A stretch of DNA of 63,851 bases, from the NCBI GenBank assembly GCA_021323395.1, contig JAJONL010000007.1:1-63851 (forward strand), written 5' to 3'. Below, piece after piece: positions 1 to 8,702 of this stretch (its first letter is position 1; every line of letters starts with the position of its first letter). The translations under genes were made by a program, and so were the position numbers. This stretch comes from Nitrospira sp. Lineage in GTDB: Bacteria; Nitrospirota; Nitrospiria; Nitrospirales; Nitrospiraceae. The notes below the pieces were generated by a model that had not been told where the DNA came from, searched no databases, and worked only from the letters and a program-made list of their open reading frames with translations.

Positions 1-686
1 ATGCCCCGGCCGGAGAAAATGTGATCCACAGTGAGACGGGCCACCCCGTCGTTGCTGGCCAACACGTCGGTACCGAGCGGGGCACCGATGTCTTCCCCAT
101 TGTGAGGATTCCTGGCCTGCCCATTCATGATTCGGACGCTGCCGAAAATGCCGGTGCGTTTCCCTTGAACCGGCTCGATGAAACCGGCTCGCCACAGCCG
201 CATGGCTGATTCTTCAGCCAAGGCCTTGCGAACCTCTTCTTGTTCGGCCTTCCAGCGCGCAGCGGCCTTGTCATCCAGATCGACTTTATCTTTCGGCAGC
301 TTGAGATGTTCCACCGCAAACTTTTCTTTCACGACAGAGACCTGATAGCTGAAGCGCCGCGTCTGTTCGCCCAGTTGCGCGTCGATAGTCAATTCATGAC
401 CGCCCGGTTCATCCTGCAGATCGATCCCGAGCAATCCCACATATCCAGATCCGACTCCGCTGGTAGGGTCTGGAAACAAGGTAAGCGTGCGCCCGAGAAA
501 GCGGCCTTTGACCACTGTGGCGTCTTTCAACTCGGGCACCCTGATGACCACAATCTGGCCCTGCTTTCCGCTGAATTGTCCGTCGGCACCGCGATGCGCG
601 GGAACCGTGTTGGGGAACAATTCAACCGGAAACACGCTGGCCAGCAATACCACCGTAATGATGAGAAAACGATCGAGGGGCGACAT
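1..686 (-). CDS. M23-family peptidase, C-terminus cut by window edge
   Basis: Reading the minus strand from the ATG at 684-686 gives 228 codons open to the window edge. The first ~20 residues are hydrophobic and look like a signal peptide or anchor. The middle is a predicted beta-rich, non-catalytic region followed by a short charged helix. From about residue 185 the LytM/M23 core begins, with GIFGSVR, then NPHNGEDIGAPLG carrying the first zinc-ligand His and Asp, then GTDVLASNDGVA. The second half of the catalytic domain, with the HxH motif, lies outside the window. The family cleaves peptidoglycan cross-links in the periplasm. It starts 31 nt after pafA and may be read with it, but no functional link to the proteasome is evident. 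Confidence 0.85.
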   Translation of the reverse strand, partial: MSPLDRFLIITVVLLASVFPVELFPNTVPAHRGADGQFSGKQGQIVVIRVPELKDATVVKGRFLGRTLTLFPDPTSGVGSGYVGLLGIDLQDEPGGHELTIDAQLGEQTRRFSYQVSVVKEKFAVEHLKLPKDKVDLDDKAAARWKAEQEEVRKALAEESAMRLWRAGFIEPVQGKRTGIFGSVRIMNGQARNPHNGEDIGAPLGTDVLASNDGVARLTVDHIFSGRG

Positions 687-717
687 GATTTCGGCTCAAC
701 TCACATCCTGCTATAGA

Positions 718-2094
718 TCAGCGATAAAATCGCGCGCCGGAGACCTGGGATAATAACTCCTCCACCCGCCGGTTAACGGCGCTGAAGGGATCCATGCACA
801 AAATGGTCTCTTCCCAATAGCCATTCAACTTCAGGTAGGTCCAGTCGACGGTGTACGACCGGTTCTTGGCCCGGGCAAACCGGATGAAGTCGCCGCGGAC
901 TTTCGCTCGCGTCGTCTGCGGCGGCACCGACATGGCGCGCTGCACCGCCTCTTCCTCGACCACTCGAACGGCCATCCCTCGATTCTCCATCAGATAATAC
1001 AGCCCGCGGGTCCGCTTCACGTCATGAAACTGTAAATCCAGCAGGAAAACACGGGGATCATCCCAGCCGCAGTCTTTCTTTTCCGTGTACGATTGGATGA
1101 GATGTTTCTTCATGACCCAGTCGACCTCATGCAGCAGTTGCATGGGATCCTCTTCGAGCTGGTCCAGGACCGATATCCACTTTTCAAGCACATCATCCAA
1201 AACCTTATCATGGTCTTGCTCTGCCAGGAAGTCTTTCGCGCGCGCGACATAGACCCGCTGGATCTCGATGGCGGTCATCTGTCGGCCATCGTCCAGCTTC
1301 ACCCTTTTATTGAGTGTGGGATCACGGGAAATCTCTCGGATAGCCTTCACGGGATCTTCGAGTTCCATGCCGCTGACTGAAAACCCCGCCTCGATCATGG
1401 AAAGCACCAGAGTCGCGGTTCCCACCTTGAGGTAGGTGGCATATTCCGACATATTGGAATCCCCCACGATGATGTGGAGTCGTCGATATTTCTCCGCATC
1501 CGCATGGGGCTCGTCTCGCGTGTTGATGATGCTTCGCGAGGAGGTCGTCGAAGAGGAGGTTTTCTCATGAATGTGCTGCGCGCGCTGCGAGATAAAGTAC
1601 TGCGGCTTCCCCGACACTTTCAGCACTTTCCCGGCGCCGGAATAGATTTGCCGCGTCACAAAAAAAGGAATGAGCTGCTCGGTGACTTTCCAGAAATCGA
1701 CGTCCCGACGCATCAGATAGTTTTCGTGGCAACCGTAGGTATTGCCGAGCGAATCGGTGTTGTTCTTGAAAATGTAGATTTCGCCCGCCAGGCCTTCCTC
1801 ACGCAAACGCTCTTCCGCCGCCGGCAAGCAGGCTTCCAACAGGCGCTCACCGGCCTTGTCGTGTATGACCAGATCGAGAATGTTGTCGCATTCCGGCGTG
1901 GAGTATTCGGGATGGCAGCCCGTATCTTGGTAGAATCGCGCGCCGTTGACGAGGAACGCATTGGAGGGCCAACTGTTGGGAATCAGTCCTTCGAAGATAT
2001 ACCCCAGCACCTTTTCCATCGGCAGATAGATCTTCCCGTTCGGGGAGAAGATCAATCCGTATTCATTCTCCAGGCCAAAAATGCGTTGCTGCAT
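718..2094 (-). CDS. pafA: Pup--protein ligase PafA
   Basis: A 458-residue carboxylate-amine ligase of the glutamine-synthetase-like PafA/Dop family. PafA activates the C-terminal Glu of the Pup-type modifier with ATP and joins it to a substrate lysine, marking it for the proteasome. The N-terminus (MQQRIFGLENEYG) holds the Mg-binding Glu, and FYQDTGCHPEYS at about residues 54-64 holds the catalytic Asp57. The family signature INTRDEPHADAEKYRRLH follows. The start at 2094 is chosen over an ATG at 2118 because a purine-rich RBS lies before it and the predicted promoter at 2127-2155 would put the transcript start almost on the upstream ATG. It is the last gene of the proteasome locus but has its own promoter. 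The PafA-versus-Dop call rests on the short N-terminus; Dop carries an insert there. Confidence 0.93.
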   Translation of the reverse strand: MQQRIFGLENEYGLIFSPNGKIYLPMEKVLGYIFEGLIPNSWPSNAFLVNGARFYQDTGCHPEYSTPECDNILDLVIHDKAGERLLEACLPAAEERLREEGLAGEIYIFKNNTDSLGNTYGCHENYLMRRDVDFWKVTEQLIPFFVTRQIYSGAGKVLKVSGKPQYFISQRAQHIHEKTSSSTTSSRSIINTRDEPHADAEKYRRLHIIVGDSNMSEYATYLKVGTATLVLSMIEAGFSVSGMELEDPVKAIREISRDPTLNKRVKLDDGRQMTAIEIQRVYVARAKDFLAEQDHDKVLDDVLEKWISVLDQLEEDPMQLLHEVDWVMKKHLIQSYTEKKDCGWDDPRVFLLDLQFHDVKRTRGLYYLMENRGMAVRVVEEEAVQRAMSVPPQTTRAKVRGDFIRFARAKNRSYTVDWTYLKLNGYWEETILCMDPFSAVNRRVEELLSQVSGARFYR

Positions 2095-2126
2095 GGGTGC
2101 GTGACCTCTTGAAGCCATGTCCAGTC

Positions 2127-2155
2127 AGGATACACCGTGGCGCGCAGCGCTTCAA
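2127..2155 (-). promoter_or_regulatory. Predicted sigma70 promoter for pafA
   Basis: On the minus strand TTGAAG (2150-2155) and TATCCT (2127-2132) are separated by 17 nt, within the 157-nt gap between prcA and pafA. It implies that the ligase can be transcribed apart from the protease genes. Sequence match only. Confidence 0.55.
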
Positions 2156-2251
2156 CAGACGGGTGTGATTATGCTCCGAACACCGCGCGAGCCTCTCTGT
2201 CATGGTCTGCTGCGACGACGGATCGGAATACGGAAGGAGCGGGAACCGGCA

Positions 2252-2935
2252 CTAGGTGAGGAGTTGAGAGATGTCGATGCTGCTCAATCGTTTGAACTTC
2301 CGTCCTACTCGGGTTCGATCCAGCACGGCCACCTCGAGATTCTCTGAAGGGATTTTTTGACCGGCGACCTGCTCCAAGGCGGCGAGACAGCGTTTCAGAC
2401 TCTCCTTGAGTGTGGCCGGTTGGGTTGTGGCATGTTCACGCAAATATTGCTGAACGGCTTCCGACCGCCCCCCGATGACGGCAAAATTCTTCTCGTCGAC
2501 AATGCTTCCGTCGAAGGAAATGCGGTAGATCTCACTGGCTTGGCCGTTCGCCGAGACCTGCACCACGAGGATTTCTACCTCCAGCGGTTTGACATCGGTG
2601 CTAAAGGCCGTCCCCAAACTCTGCGAGTAGGCATTGGACAACGTCCGCGCGCTGACATCTTCGCGGCTGTACATATAGCCGGTCAGGTCCGCATGACGAA
2701 TGCCAGCTTTTCGAAGATGTTCGAACTCGCTGTACTTGCCGGCACCCGCGAACGCAATGCGATCGTACACCTCGGAGACCTTATGCAAAGATGTGCTGGG
2801 ATTATCCGCGGCAAGCAGAATGCCGTCATTGTATTCGAGCGCAATGATCGAACGCCCCTTGGCGATGCCCTTCCTGGCATACTCCGCCTTATCCTGCATC
2901 ATCTGTTCAGGCGAGACGTAGTAGGGCAACGGCAT
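2252..2935 (-). CDS. prcA: Proteasome subunit alpha
   Basis: A 227-residue alpha-type 20S subunit. Alpha subunits form the two outer seven-membered rings of the core particle, gate the chamber and dock the ATPase. The N-terminus has the actinobacterial gate-type sequence (YYVSPEQMMQDKAEYARKGIAKGRS), followed by the Ntn-hydrolase fold (GILLAADNPS, YDRIAFAGAGKYSEFE). There is no N-terminal catalytic Thr, as expected. An RBS (AAGGAG) lies within the end of prcB and only 3 nt separate the two genes, so they are translationally coupled. Length and motif order match PrcA of Actinobacteria and of Leptospirillum/Nitrospira-type bacteria. Confidence 0.94.
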   Translation of the reverse strand: MPLPYYVSPEQMMQDKAEYARKGIAKGRSIIALEYNDGILLAADNPSTSLHKVSEVYDRIAFAGAGKYSEFEHLRKAGIRHADLTGYMYSREDVSARTLSNAYSQSLGTAFSTDVKPLEVEILVVQVSANGQASEIYRISFDGSIVDEKNFAVIGGRSEAVQQYLREHATTQPATLKESLKRCLAALEQVAGQKIPSENLEVAVLDRTRVGRKFKRLSSIDISQLLT

Positions 2936-2938
2936 CGA

Positions 2939-3766
2939 CTAGGTTCTCCTTCGCTGCGCGATCATCGTTTCGAACAAGACCCGGACTCGTTCTTCGGGAA
3001 CATCCGTAATACCGTCCTGATTGACAATTTTCGCCGTGGGGTAGATGCCTCGAACCAGGTCAGGCCCTCCAGTTCCCACATCTTCATCTGCCGCATTGTA
3101 GAGCGCCAGAAGTCCGACTCGGATCGCCTCGTCTTCCGGCAGTCCTAATCGGTAATGCTCGCGCATCGTATTACGAGCATCTTTGCCGCCAGACCCGATG
3201 GAATGGTGGTCGGACTCTTCGTAGCGCCCTCCCGTGATATCGTACTTGAAAATTCGCCCTTCTTTCCTTTTCAGGTCATACCCGACATAGAGCGGCATGA
3301 CGACCAATCCTTGGAACACCATCGGCAGATTGGCCTTCACCATCTGTCCCAGTTTATTCGCCTTCCCCTCGCAAGAGAGCTGGACGCCCTCCAGTTTTTC
3401 ATAGTGTTCGAGTTCGGTCTGGAACAGTTTTGCCATCTCAATACAGGGTCCGGCTGCGCCGGCAATCGCCATGGCGGAATAATCGTCGATGCGAAAGACC
3501 TTTTCAATTCGGCGATCAGCGATCTGAAACCCTTCGGTGGCCCGGCGGTCTCCGGCAATAATGGCTCCATCCTGGTACTTTAAAGCCAACACCGTGGTCC
3601 CATGCGGGAGAGAGGATATGATTCCGGAGAGGCTCACCTCTTGGGATGTGGTCATGCGCTTTCCGCTCATGTCATTCAAACAAGGCGTCAATTCAGGATG
3701 GTGTTTGTTGAGGAAGTCAAAAAAACTCGGCCCGTCGTGATATGGAAGGAATGAACTGTTTTTCAT
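2939..3766 (-). CDS. prcB: Proteasome subunit beta, with propeptide
   Basis: A 275-residue beta-type catalytic subunit. The predicted autocleavage site is the HG|TT junction between Gly56 and Thr57, leaving a mature chain of 219 residues with Thr57 as nucleophile. Asp73 and Lys89 fall exactly at the canonical Asp17 and Lys33 positions. The propeptide resembles PrcB propeptides (FFDFLNKHHPEL). The start at 3766 is preferred; a longer reading to 3838 would overlap the end of dop with basic, non-family sequence. Only 13 nt separate it from the dop stop, with a poor Shine-Dalgarno, so it probably depends on translational coupling. In Actinobacteria a pup gene sits in this gap; here none fits. Confidence 0.94.
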   Translation of the reverse strand: MKNSSFLPYHDGPSFFDFLNKHHPELTPCLNDMSGKRMTTSQEVSLSGIISSLPHGTTVLALKYQDGAIIAGDRRATEGFQIADRRIEKVFRIDDYSAMAIAGAAGPCIEMAKLFQTELEHYEKLEGVQLSCEGKANKLGQMVKANLPMVFQGLVVMPLYVGYDLKRKEGRIFKYDITGGRYEESDHHSIGSGGKDARNTMREHYRLGLPEDEAIRVGLLALYNAADEDVGTGGPDLVRGIYPTAKIVNQDGITDVPEERVRVLFETMIAQRRRT

Positions 3767-3779
3767 GTGAACGTCGTGA

Positions 3780-5279
3780 TTACGTCGACAGTTTTTCGAG
3801 CAGCGCGGCCGCCGTTTCCGCCTGGGCCAAGAGCTCACCCGTCAGGGATTCGGTCCCGCGTAGAGGTTCCATCAACGGAATCCTCTTAATCTTATTCTGC
3901 CCGATATCGAACAATACCGACGTCCAACTTGCCCCGTAGACGGCGTTCGGGTATTTCTTGACGCACTGACCGCGAAAAAAGGCCCGCGTTCCGACCGGCG
4001 CCGTAAACTCCGCTCGCGCGATCTCATGGTCAAGAACAATGCGCTCGATCCTGTTGCTCCGTTCCAACGTATAATACAAACCCTTGTCCGGTCGAACGTC
4101 GTGATATTGCAGATCCATGAGCCGCACGCGCGGATCATCCCATCCGCAGGATTTGCGCTCCATATAGGATTCGATCAAATACCGCTTGGCCACCCAGTCC
4201 AGCTCTCGCACCAACGACCGAGGATCCCGTTCCAGACGGTCCAGCACATCTTCCCATCTCACGAGCACGTCCTTCGTCACCTGGTCGAGTTCATGACAGG
4301 CATAAAAATTTTGAGCAGCCTTCAAGTAGGCTCGCTGCACGTCGATCGCGGTGGTGGCCGTTCCATCGGCCAACTTGACGGTCTCCTTCACTTGAACATC
4401 TCGGGACACCTGCTTGATGGCAGCGATAGGATCCGCCAAATTGATTCGTGGAAGGTCAGCTCCGGCTTCCAACACATGCAACACAATGGACAGGGTGCCG
4501 ACCTTGAGATAGGTCGACAATTCCGCCATGTTGGCATCCCCGACAATCACGTGGAGCCGACGATACTTCGCCGAGTCCGAGTGCGGTTCATCGCGGGTAT
4601 TAATGATGGGACGTCGAACCATGGTATTCAGGTCGACAAGCGTCTCGAAGAAATCTGCCCGCTGCGAAAGTTGATACTCAATCGGACTGGTCTGATTTTC
4701 TGCTCCGACCTTGCCCGATCCAGCATAGATCGACCGAGTAACGAGAAACGGTGTGAGCGCCTGCGTGATCCGTTCAAACGACACCGCGCGCGATACAAGG
4801 TAATTCTCATGATACCCGTAGCTGTTGCCCTTGCCGTCTGAGTTGTTCTTATACAAGACGAACTGCTCACGTCCCCGCGCCTTGGTAATGCCGTCCAAGG
4901 ACTGAGCGATGATGTGCTCTCCCACTCGTTCAAAGGCCACAACCTCCCGGGCGTTCGTGCATTCCGGAGTCGAATATTCAGGATGGGCACCATCCACATA
5001 CAGTCGGCCGCCGTTGGCGAGAACCTTGTTCAATTGTCGGTTGTAATCCGGTCCCGGCCGTTCCCGCTCCCCATCCACTTCGAAGCCGCGCGCATCCAGT
5101 AAGGGATTTTCGTTCTCGTAATCCCACACCGCATGGGGCGCCGGCAAGTTCGGGTAATGTCCGATGAGGTGAAGGGAATTGGCGACCGGGTCGGCCGCAT
5201 TCGGATCGCGACTGGCGATACCGAATTCGGTCTCCGTGCCGATCACACGGGACAAATTGTGCGAGTGAGTGTCGTTCAT
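3780..5279 (-). CDS. dop: Depupylase/deamidase Dop
   Basis: A 499-residue PafA/Dop-family protein. Dop removes the modifier from tagged proteins and deamidates a Gln-ended modifier so that PafA can use it. The N-terminus has the active-site Glu motif (IGTETEFGIAS). The insert at about residues 27-90 marks Dop as opposed to PafA. The motif RLYVDGAHPEYSTPEC carries the nucleophilic Asp96. The shared INTRDEPHSDSAKYRRLH block follows. It lies 13 nt after mpa and 13 nt before prcB, in operon mpa-dop-prcB-prcA. Which modifier terminus (GGE, GGQ or other) it handles cannot be told here because no modifier gene is next to it. Confidence 0.93.
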   Translation of the reverse strand: MNDTHSHNLSRVIGTETEFGIASRDPNAADPVANSLHLIGHYPNLPAPHAVWDYENENPLLDARGFEVDGERERPGPDYNRQLNKVLANGGRLYVDGAHPEYSTPECTNAREVVAFERVGEHIIAQSLDGITKARGREQFVLYKNNSDGKGNSYGYHENYLVSRAVSFERITQALTPFLVTRSIYAGSGKVGAENQTSPIEYQLSQRADFFETLVDLNTMVRRPIINTRDEPHSDSAKYRRLHVIVGDANMAELSTYLKVGTLSIVLHVLEAGADLPRINLADPIAAIKQVSRDVQVKETVKLADGTATTAIDVQRAYLKAAQNFYACHELDQVTKDVLVRWEDVLDRLERDPRSLVRELDWVAKRYLIESYMERKSCGWDDPRVRLMDLQYHDVRPDKGLYYTLERSNRIERIVLDHEIARAEFTAPVGTRAFFRGQCVKKYPNAVYGASWTSVLFDIGQNKIKRIPLMEPLRGTESLTGELLAQAETAAALLEKLST

Positions 5280-5292
5280 GGATTATCAGGTA

Positions 5293-7062
5293 CTAGAGAT
5301 AGTGCCCGGTGTTCACGGTCTCGATTTGACGGGCTTCTGCAGGCCCGCCGCTGATCGTCCGAAGGTGGACAATTTTCTCGCCCTTCTTGCCGGCAACCTT
5401 CGCCCAATCATCCGGATTCGTGGTGTTCGGCAGATCCTCGTGCTCCTTGAACTCTTCCCGAATTGCCCGCACCAGATCCTCAGCCCGTAGACCGCTTCCC
5501 TCTTGGGCGATCGCCCGCTTGACGGCGAATTTCTTGGCGCGCGAGACGATGCCCTCGATCAAGGCGCCGCTGGCGAAATCTTTAAAATACAGCACTTCCT
5601 TTTCCCCGTTCGCATAGGTGACTTCGATGAATTTATTTTCGTCCGAAGTCGCGTACATGGCATCGACCGTCGTATTCATGAGCGAATCGACCAACGCCCG
5701 GGGGTCACCGCCATGCTTCTTCAGATCGTCTTCCGCGAAGGGTAAATCGGTCGTGACATACTTGGAGAAAATATCCCGCGCCGCAGCGGCATCGGGACGG
5801 CCTACCTTGACCTTGACATCCAACCGGCCCGCACGCAGCACCGCCGGATCGATCAGGTCCTGCCGGTTGCTCGCCCCGATGACAATCACGTTGTTCAACC
5901 GTTCTACCCCGTCGATCTCCGATAGAAACTGGGGTACGATGGTCGACTCGATGTCGGAGGAGATTCCTGTGCCGCGCGTGCGGAAGAGCGCGTCCATTTC
6001 GTCAAAGAACACGATGACCGGATGACCGTCATCAGCACGCTCCTTGGCCTTTTTGAATACTTCGCGCACCTGCCGTTCCGACTCCCCTACATACTTGTTC
6101 AGCAACTCAGGCCCTTTGACGTGCAAGAAATAACTGCGAAGTTGCTTGTCTTTCAAATGTCCCAGTTTCTTCGCGATGGAACTCGCGACGGCCTTGGCGA
6201 TCAGGGTCTTTCCACAACCGGGAGGACCATACAGCAACACGCCCTTCGGCGCATGCAGTTTGTAGTTCGAGAAGATGTGCGGATACAGAAACGGCAACTC
6301 CACGGCGTCACGCACCTGCTCAATTTCCCTCTGCAGGCCGCCGATGTGCTCATAGTCCACATCCGGCACTTCCTCCAGCACCAGTTCCTCGGCTTCCGAC
6401 TTCGGCAATTTTTCAATCACGCAACCGGAGCGGGCATCATACAATAAGTGGTCGCCGACACTGAGGCGCTCACTGAGCAACGGCTCGCCGAGTTCAGCGA
6501 CCTTTTCTTCATCGAAGTGCAATGTCACTAACGCCCGATTACCCTCCAAGACATCCTTGAGGCGCACCACTTCCCCTTGCACATCGAACCCACGCGCCTC
6601 AATGACATTCAGCGCTTCGTTCAGGATGACTTCCTGGCCCTTGCGGAGAGTTTTCGCTTTGATAGAGGGATGGAGACTGACCTTCATCTTGCGCCCGGAT
6701 ACGTAGACATTCCCCGTTCCATCGGTATCCAGACTGGAGAAAATGCCATAGGTGGAAGGCGGAGCGGTCAGCTTTTCGACCTCAGCTCGCAACGCTTCGA
6801 TTTGAGATTTCGCTTCTTGGAGGGTGGCGACAAGCTTTTCATTTTGTTTCGTCGTTTGCTCAAGCTGGTAGCGTGACTGGTAGAGCCGCCGAATTTCCTC
6901 TTCCATCGATTGGATTTGGATGCGAAGTTTTTCCACCTCGCGAGCATGTTCGTCGTTCTTATGTGTCACGATCCCCTCTCCGTCAGAAAGTGACTTGGTA
7001 AAGCGCTTGACGGAATCACGGAAGGACCGGAGTCGGCTTGAACTCCTTTTTGATTCGGCCAT
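5293..7062 (-). CDS. mpa: Proteasome-activating AAA+ ATPase (Mpa/ARC)
   Basis: A 589-residue AAA+ ATPase that unfolds tagged proteins and feeds them to the 20S core. Visible in order: a coiled coil (about residues 36-99, the Pup-docking region in homologues), two OB-like interdomain segments (about 105-220), then the AAA domain with Walker A GPPGCGKT at 279-286, Walker B VIVFFDEMDAL, and an arginine-rich second region of homology. The chain ends Gly-His-Tyr-Leu. Mycobacterial Mpa ends Gly-Gln-Tyr-Leu, and such HbYX-like tails insert into alpha-ring pockets, so the ATPase-core contact seems preserved. A GAGTAGGG RBS precedes the ATG. It is first in the operon. Confidence 0.95.
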   Translation of the reverse strand: MAESKRSSSRLRSFRDSVKRFTKSLSDGEGIVTHKNDEHAREVEKLRIQIQSMEEEIRRLYQSRYQLEQTTKQNEKLVATLQEAKSQIEALRAEVEKLTAPPSTYGIFSSLDTDGTGNVYVSGRKMKVSLHPSIKAKTLRKGQEVILNEALNVIEARGFDVQGEVVRLKDVLEGNRALVTLHFDEEKVAELGEPLLSERLSVGDHLLYDARSGCVIEKLPKSEAEELVLEEVPDVDYEHIGGLQREIEQVRDAVELPFLYPHIFSNYKLHAPKGVLLYGPPGCGKTLIAKAVASSIAKKLGHLKDKQLRSYFLHVKGPELLNKYVGESERQVREVFKKAKERADDGHPVIVFFDEMDALFRTRGTGISSDIESTIVPQFLSEIDGVERLNNVIVIGASNRQDLIDPAVLRAGRLDVKVKVGRPDAAAARDIFSKYVTTDLPFAEDDLKKHGGDPRALVDSLMNTTVDAMYATSDENKFIEVTYANGEKEVLYFKDFASGALIEGIVSRAKKFAVKRAIAQEGSGLRAEDLVRAIREEFKEHEDLPNTTNPDDWAKVAGKKGEKIVHLRTISGGPAEARQIETVNTGHYL

Positions 7063-7121
7063 CGCCCTACTCGCCGTATCGTTCGAAAGCCTTGTCAGTC
7101 ACGTCGTCTGCGTCTTTTCGG

Positions 7122-7150
7122 ATTCTAACATCCACATGGGGGGTGGTCAA
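7122..7150 (-). promoter_or_regulatory. Predicted sigma70 promoter of the proteasome operon
   Basis: Minus-strand TTGACC (7145-7150) and TAGAAT (7122-7127) with exactly 17 nt between, about 60 nt upstream of the mpa ATG. It would drive mpa-dop-prcB-prcA. Confidence 0.6.
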
Positions 7151-7214
7151 CTGCAGAGGACTTCATCTCGCAGGTGCATCTCGTTGAGACGCATGCAGGA
7201 CGGGGCGCCGCGCG

Positions 7215-7841
7215 TCATTCTGCACGCGCGATCGCGCAAAGGAGATCGCTGGTCGCTTGCTCCACATTCGGCGCGCTCAAAATCGACGACACAACGGCGA
7301 TGCCGAATCCACCCGCTCGCCGTACATCCTGCGCACGAGCGGCGGTGATTCCCCCGATTGCAAAAATCGGGATGCGAGTTATGCGCGCTGCCTGTTCAAG
7401 CAACCGCAGCCCGAGCGGCGGACCGTATTCTTGCTTCGACGGCGTCTCATAGATCGGGCCCAGCACCACAAAGTCAGCGCGATCGCATTCCGCGGCCATC
7501 ACACCCTCGACAGAGTGGACGGAGCGACCGATCAATTGCGGGGGGCGCAGGAGATCTCGTGCGACCGGCGTCGGCAGACTGCTCTCGCGCAAATGCGCTC
7601 CGTGAGAGGCGACTGCGAGAGCGAGGTCGATGCGGTCGTTGATGAAGACATGCGCTGCGGGAATCTCTCGAGAAAGGGTTTCCGCGATGACCAGCAGTTC
7701 ACGGGTGGACAGGTCTCGCTCGCGCAACTGCACTGCTCGCAGGCCCGCGCGTACGGCGCGCCCTACTACCGACAGGAGCGGACGCCCCGCTGTCTGACGG
7801 CGGTCGGTGACAAGATAAAGACGGAAGTCTACGGAGGACAT
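7215..7841 (-). CDS. ThiE/TenI-family protein, possibly thiazole tautomerase
   Basis: A 208-residue TIM-barrel protein of the thiamine phosphate synthase/TenI superfamily. LYLVTD, VQLRERDLS, FINDRIDLA and FAIGGI are recognisable. ThiE enzymes usually show HLGQ(E/D)DLP after the NDR strand. Here the segment is HLRESSLP, which is closer to TenI, the aromatase that isomerises the thiazole product of ThiG. The later motif TPSKQEYGPPLGLRLL occurs in both. Its position directly after thiS-thiG also fits TenI. Coupling of thiazole and pyrimidine remains possible and sequence inspection alone cannot decide. Confidence 0.85.
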   Translation of the reverse strand: MSSVDFRLYLVTDRRQTAGRPLLSVVGRAVRAGLRAVQLRERDLSTRELLVIAETLSREIPAAHVFINDRIDLALAVASHGAHLRESSLPTPVARDLLRPPQLIGRSVHSVEGVMAAECDRADFVVLGPIYETPSKQEYGPPLGLRLLEQAARITRIPIFAIGGITAARAQDVRRAGGFGIAVVSSILSAPNVEQATSDLLCAIARAE

Positions 7842-7855
7842 TAGGGGAAAGCTGT

Positions 7856-7907
7856 GAGTTCTGAGTCATGAGTGCTGAATAAACGCATTAAATCCAACTC
7901 AGAACTC
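7856..7907 (-). repeat. Inverted repeat between thiG and thiE/tenI
   Basis: GAGTTCTGAGT (7856-7866) and its exact complement (7897-7907) form an 11-bp stem with a 30-nt AT-rich loop in the 74-nt gap. There is no clear U-run, so it is more likely an RNA-processing or attenuation hairpin, or a mobile intergenic repeat, than a strong terminator. Confidence 0.5.
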
Positions 7908-7915
7908 AAAACTTC

Positions 7916-8695
7916 TCAGAGCATGCCCTCGATTGGGCTGCTGGCCGTTGCGTACAGTTTGCGGGGAATGCGGCCCGCTTTGTAGGCCAGCCGGCCGGCC
8001 CAGACGGCATACTTCATGGCTTCGGCCATTGCGAAGGGATCCTGCGCACCGGCAATCGCGGTATTCATCAAGACAGCGTCCGCGCCATATTCCATCGCGA
8101 GCGCCGCGTCGGAAGCCGTTCCAACGCCGGCGTCGACGATAATGGGCACTTTGACCGTTTCCATGATGATTTTGAGGTTGTAGGGATTTCTGATACCAAG
8201 GCCGGACCCGATGGGAGCCGCCAGCGGCATCACGGCAGGACAACCGATATCCACCAGCTTCTTGGCAACGATCGGGTCGTCGTTCGTATAGGGCAGCACG
8301 ATGAAGCCTTCTTTGATCAGAATCTTCGCCGCTTCAATCAATCCGGCCGTGTCTGGAAACAGGGTCTTTTCGTCGCCCAGCACTTCCAGCTTTACCAGAT
8401 CGGACACACCGGCCGCTCGCGCCAAACGAGCGTATCGGACGGCATCCTCCACCGTGTAACAGCCGGCCGTGTTGGGGAGGATGATGTATTTTTTCGGATC
8501 GAGATAGTCCAGTAAGTTTTCTTTGGAGCGATCGGTAATGTTGACACGGCGAACCGCAACTGTGACCACGTCGGCGCCTGAGGCGTCGATCGCTTTTTTG
8601 GTCTCCACGAAATTTTTGTATTTTCCGGTCCCGACCCAGAGACGGGACTTGAATTCTCTGCCGGCAATCATCAATCGATCGTTGATCGTATCCAT
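7916..8695 (-). CDS. thiG: Thiazole synthase
   Basis: A 259-residue (beta/alpha)8 enzyme that condenses dehydroglycine, deoxyxylulose 5-phosphate and the ThiS thiocarboxylate to the thiazole phosphate of thiamine. The N-terminal [10 protein letters not shown], the VRRVNI segment, [23 protein letters not shown] and [15 protein letters not shown] are typical. The Schiff-base lysine falls in KLEVLGD. The ATG at 8695 is preferred; an upstream ATG at 8719 lies inside thiS and adds a non-conserved leader. It follows thiS directly in the same operon. Confidence 0.95.
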   Translation of the reverse strand: MDTINDRLMIAGREFKSRLWVGTGKYKNFVETKKAIDASGADVVTVAVRRVNITDRSKENLLDYLDPKKYIILPNTAGCYTVEDAVRYARLARAAGVSDLVKLEVLGDEKTLFPDTAGLIEAAKILIKEGFIVLPYTNDDPIVAKKLVDIGCPAVMPLAAPIGSGLGIRNPYNLKIIMETVKVPIIVDAGVGTASDAALAMEYGADAVLMNTAIAGAQDPFAMAEAMKYAVWAGRLAYKAGRIPRKLYATASSPIEGML

Positions 8696-8702
8696 AGCTA
8701 AA

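Noticed and set aside
2119-2251. Possible pup/UBact gene between prcA and pafA
   Set aside because: No frame there has Pup features or a Gly-Gly-Glu/Gln end; the minus-strand ATG frame runs out of register into pafA.
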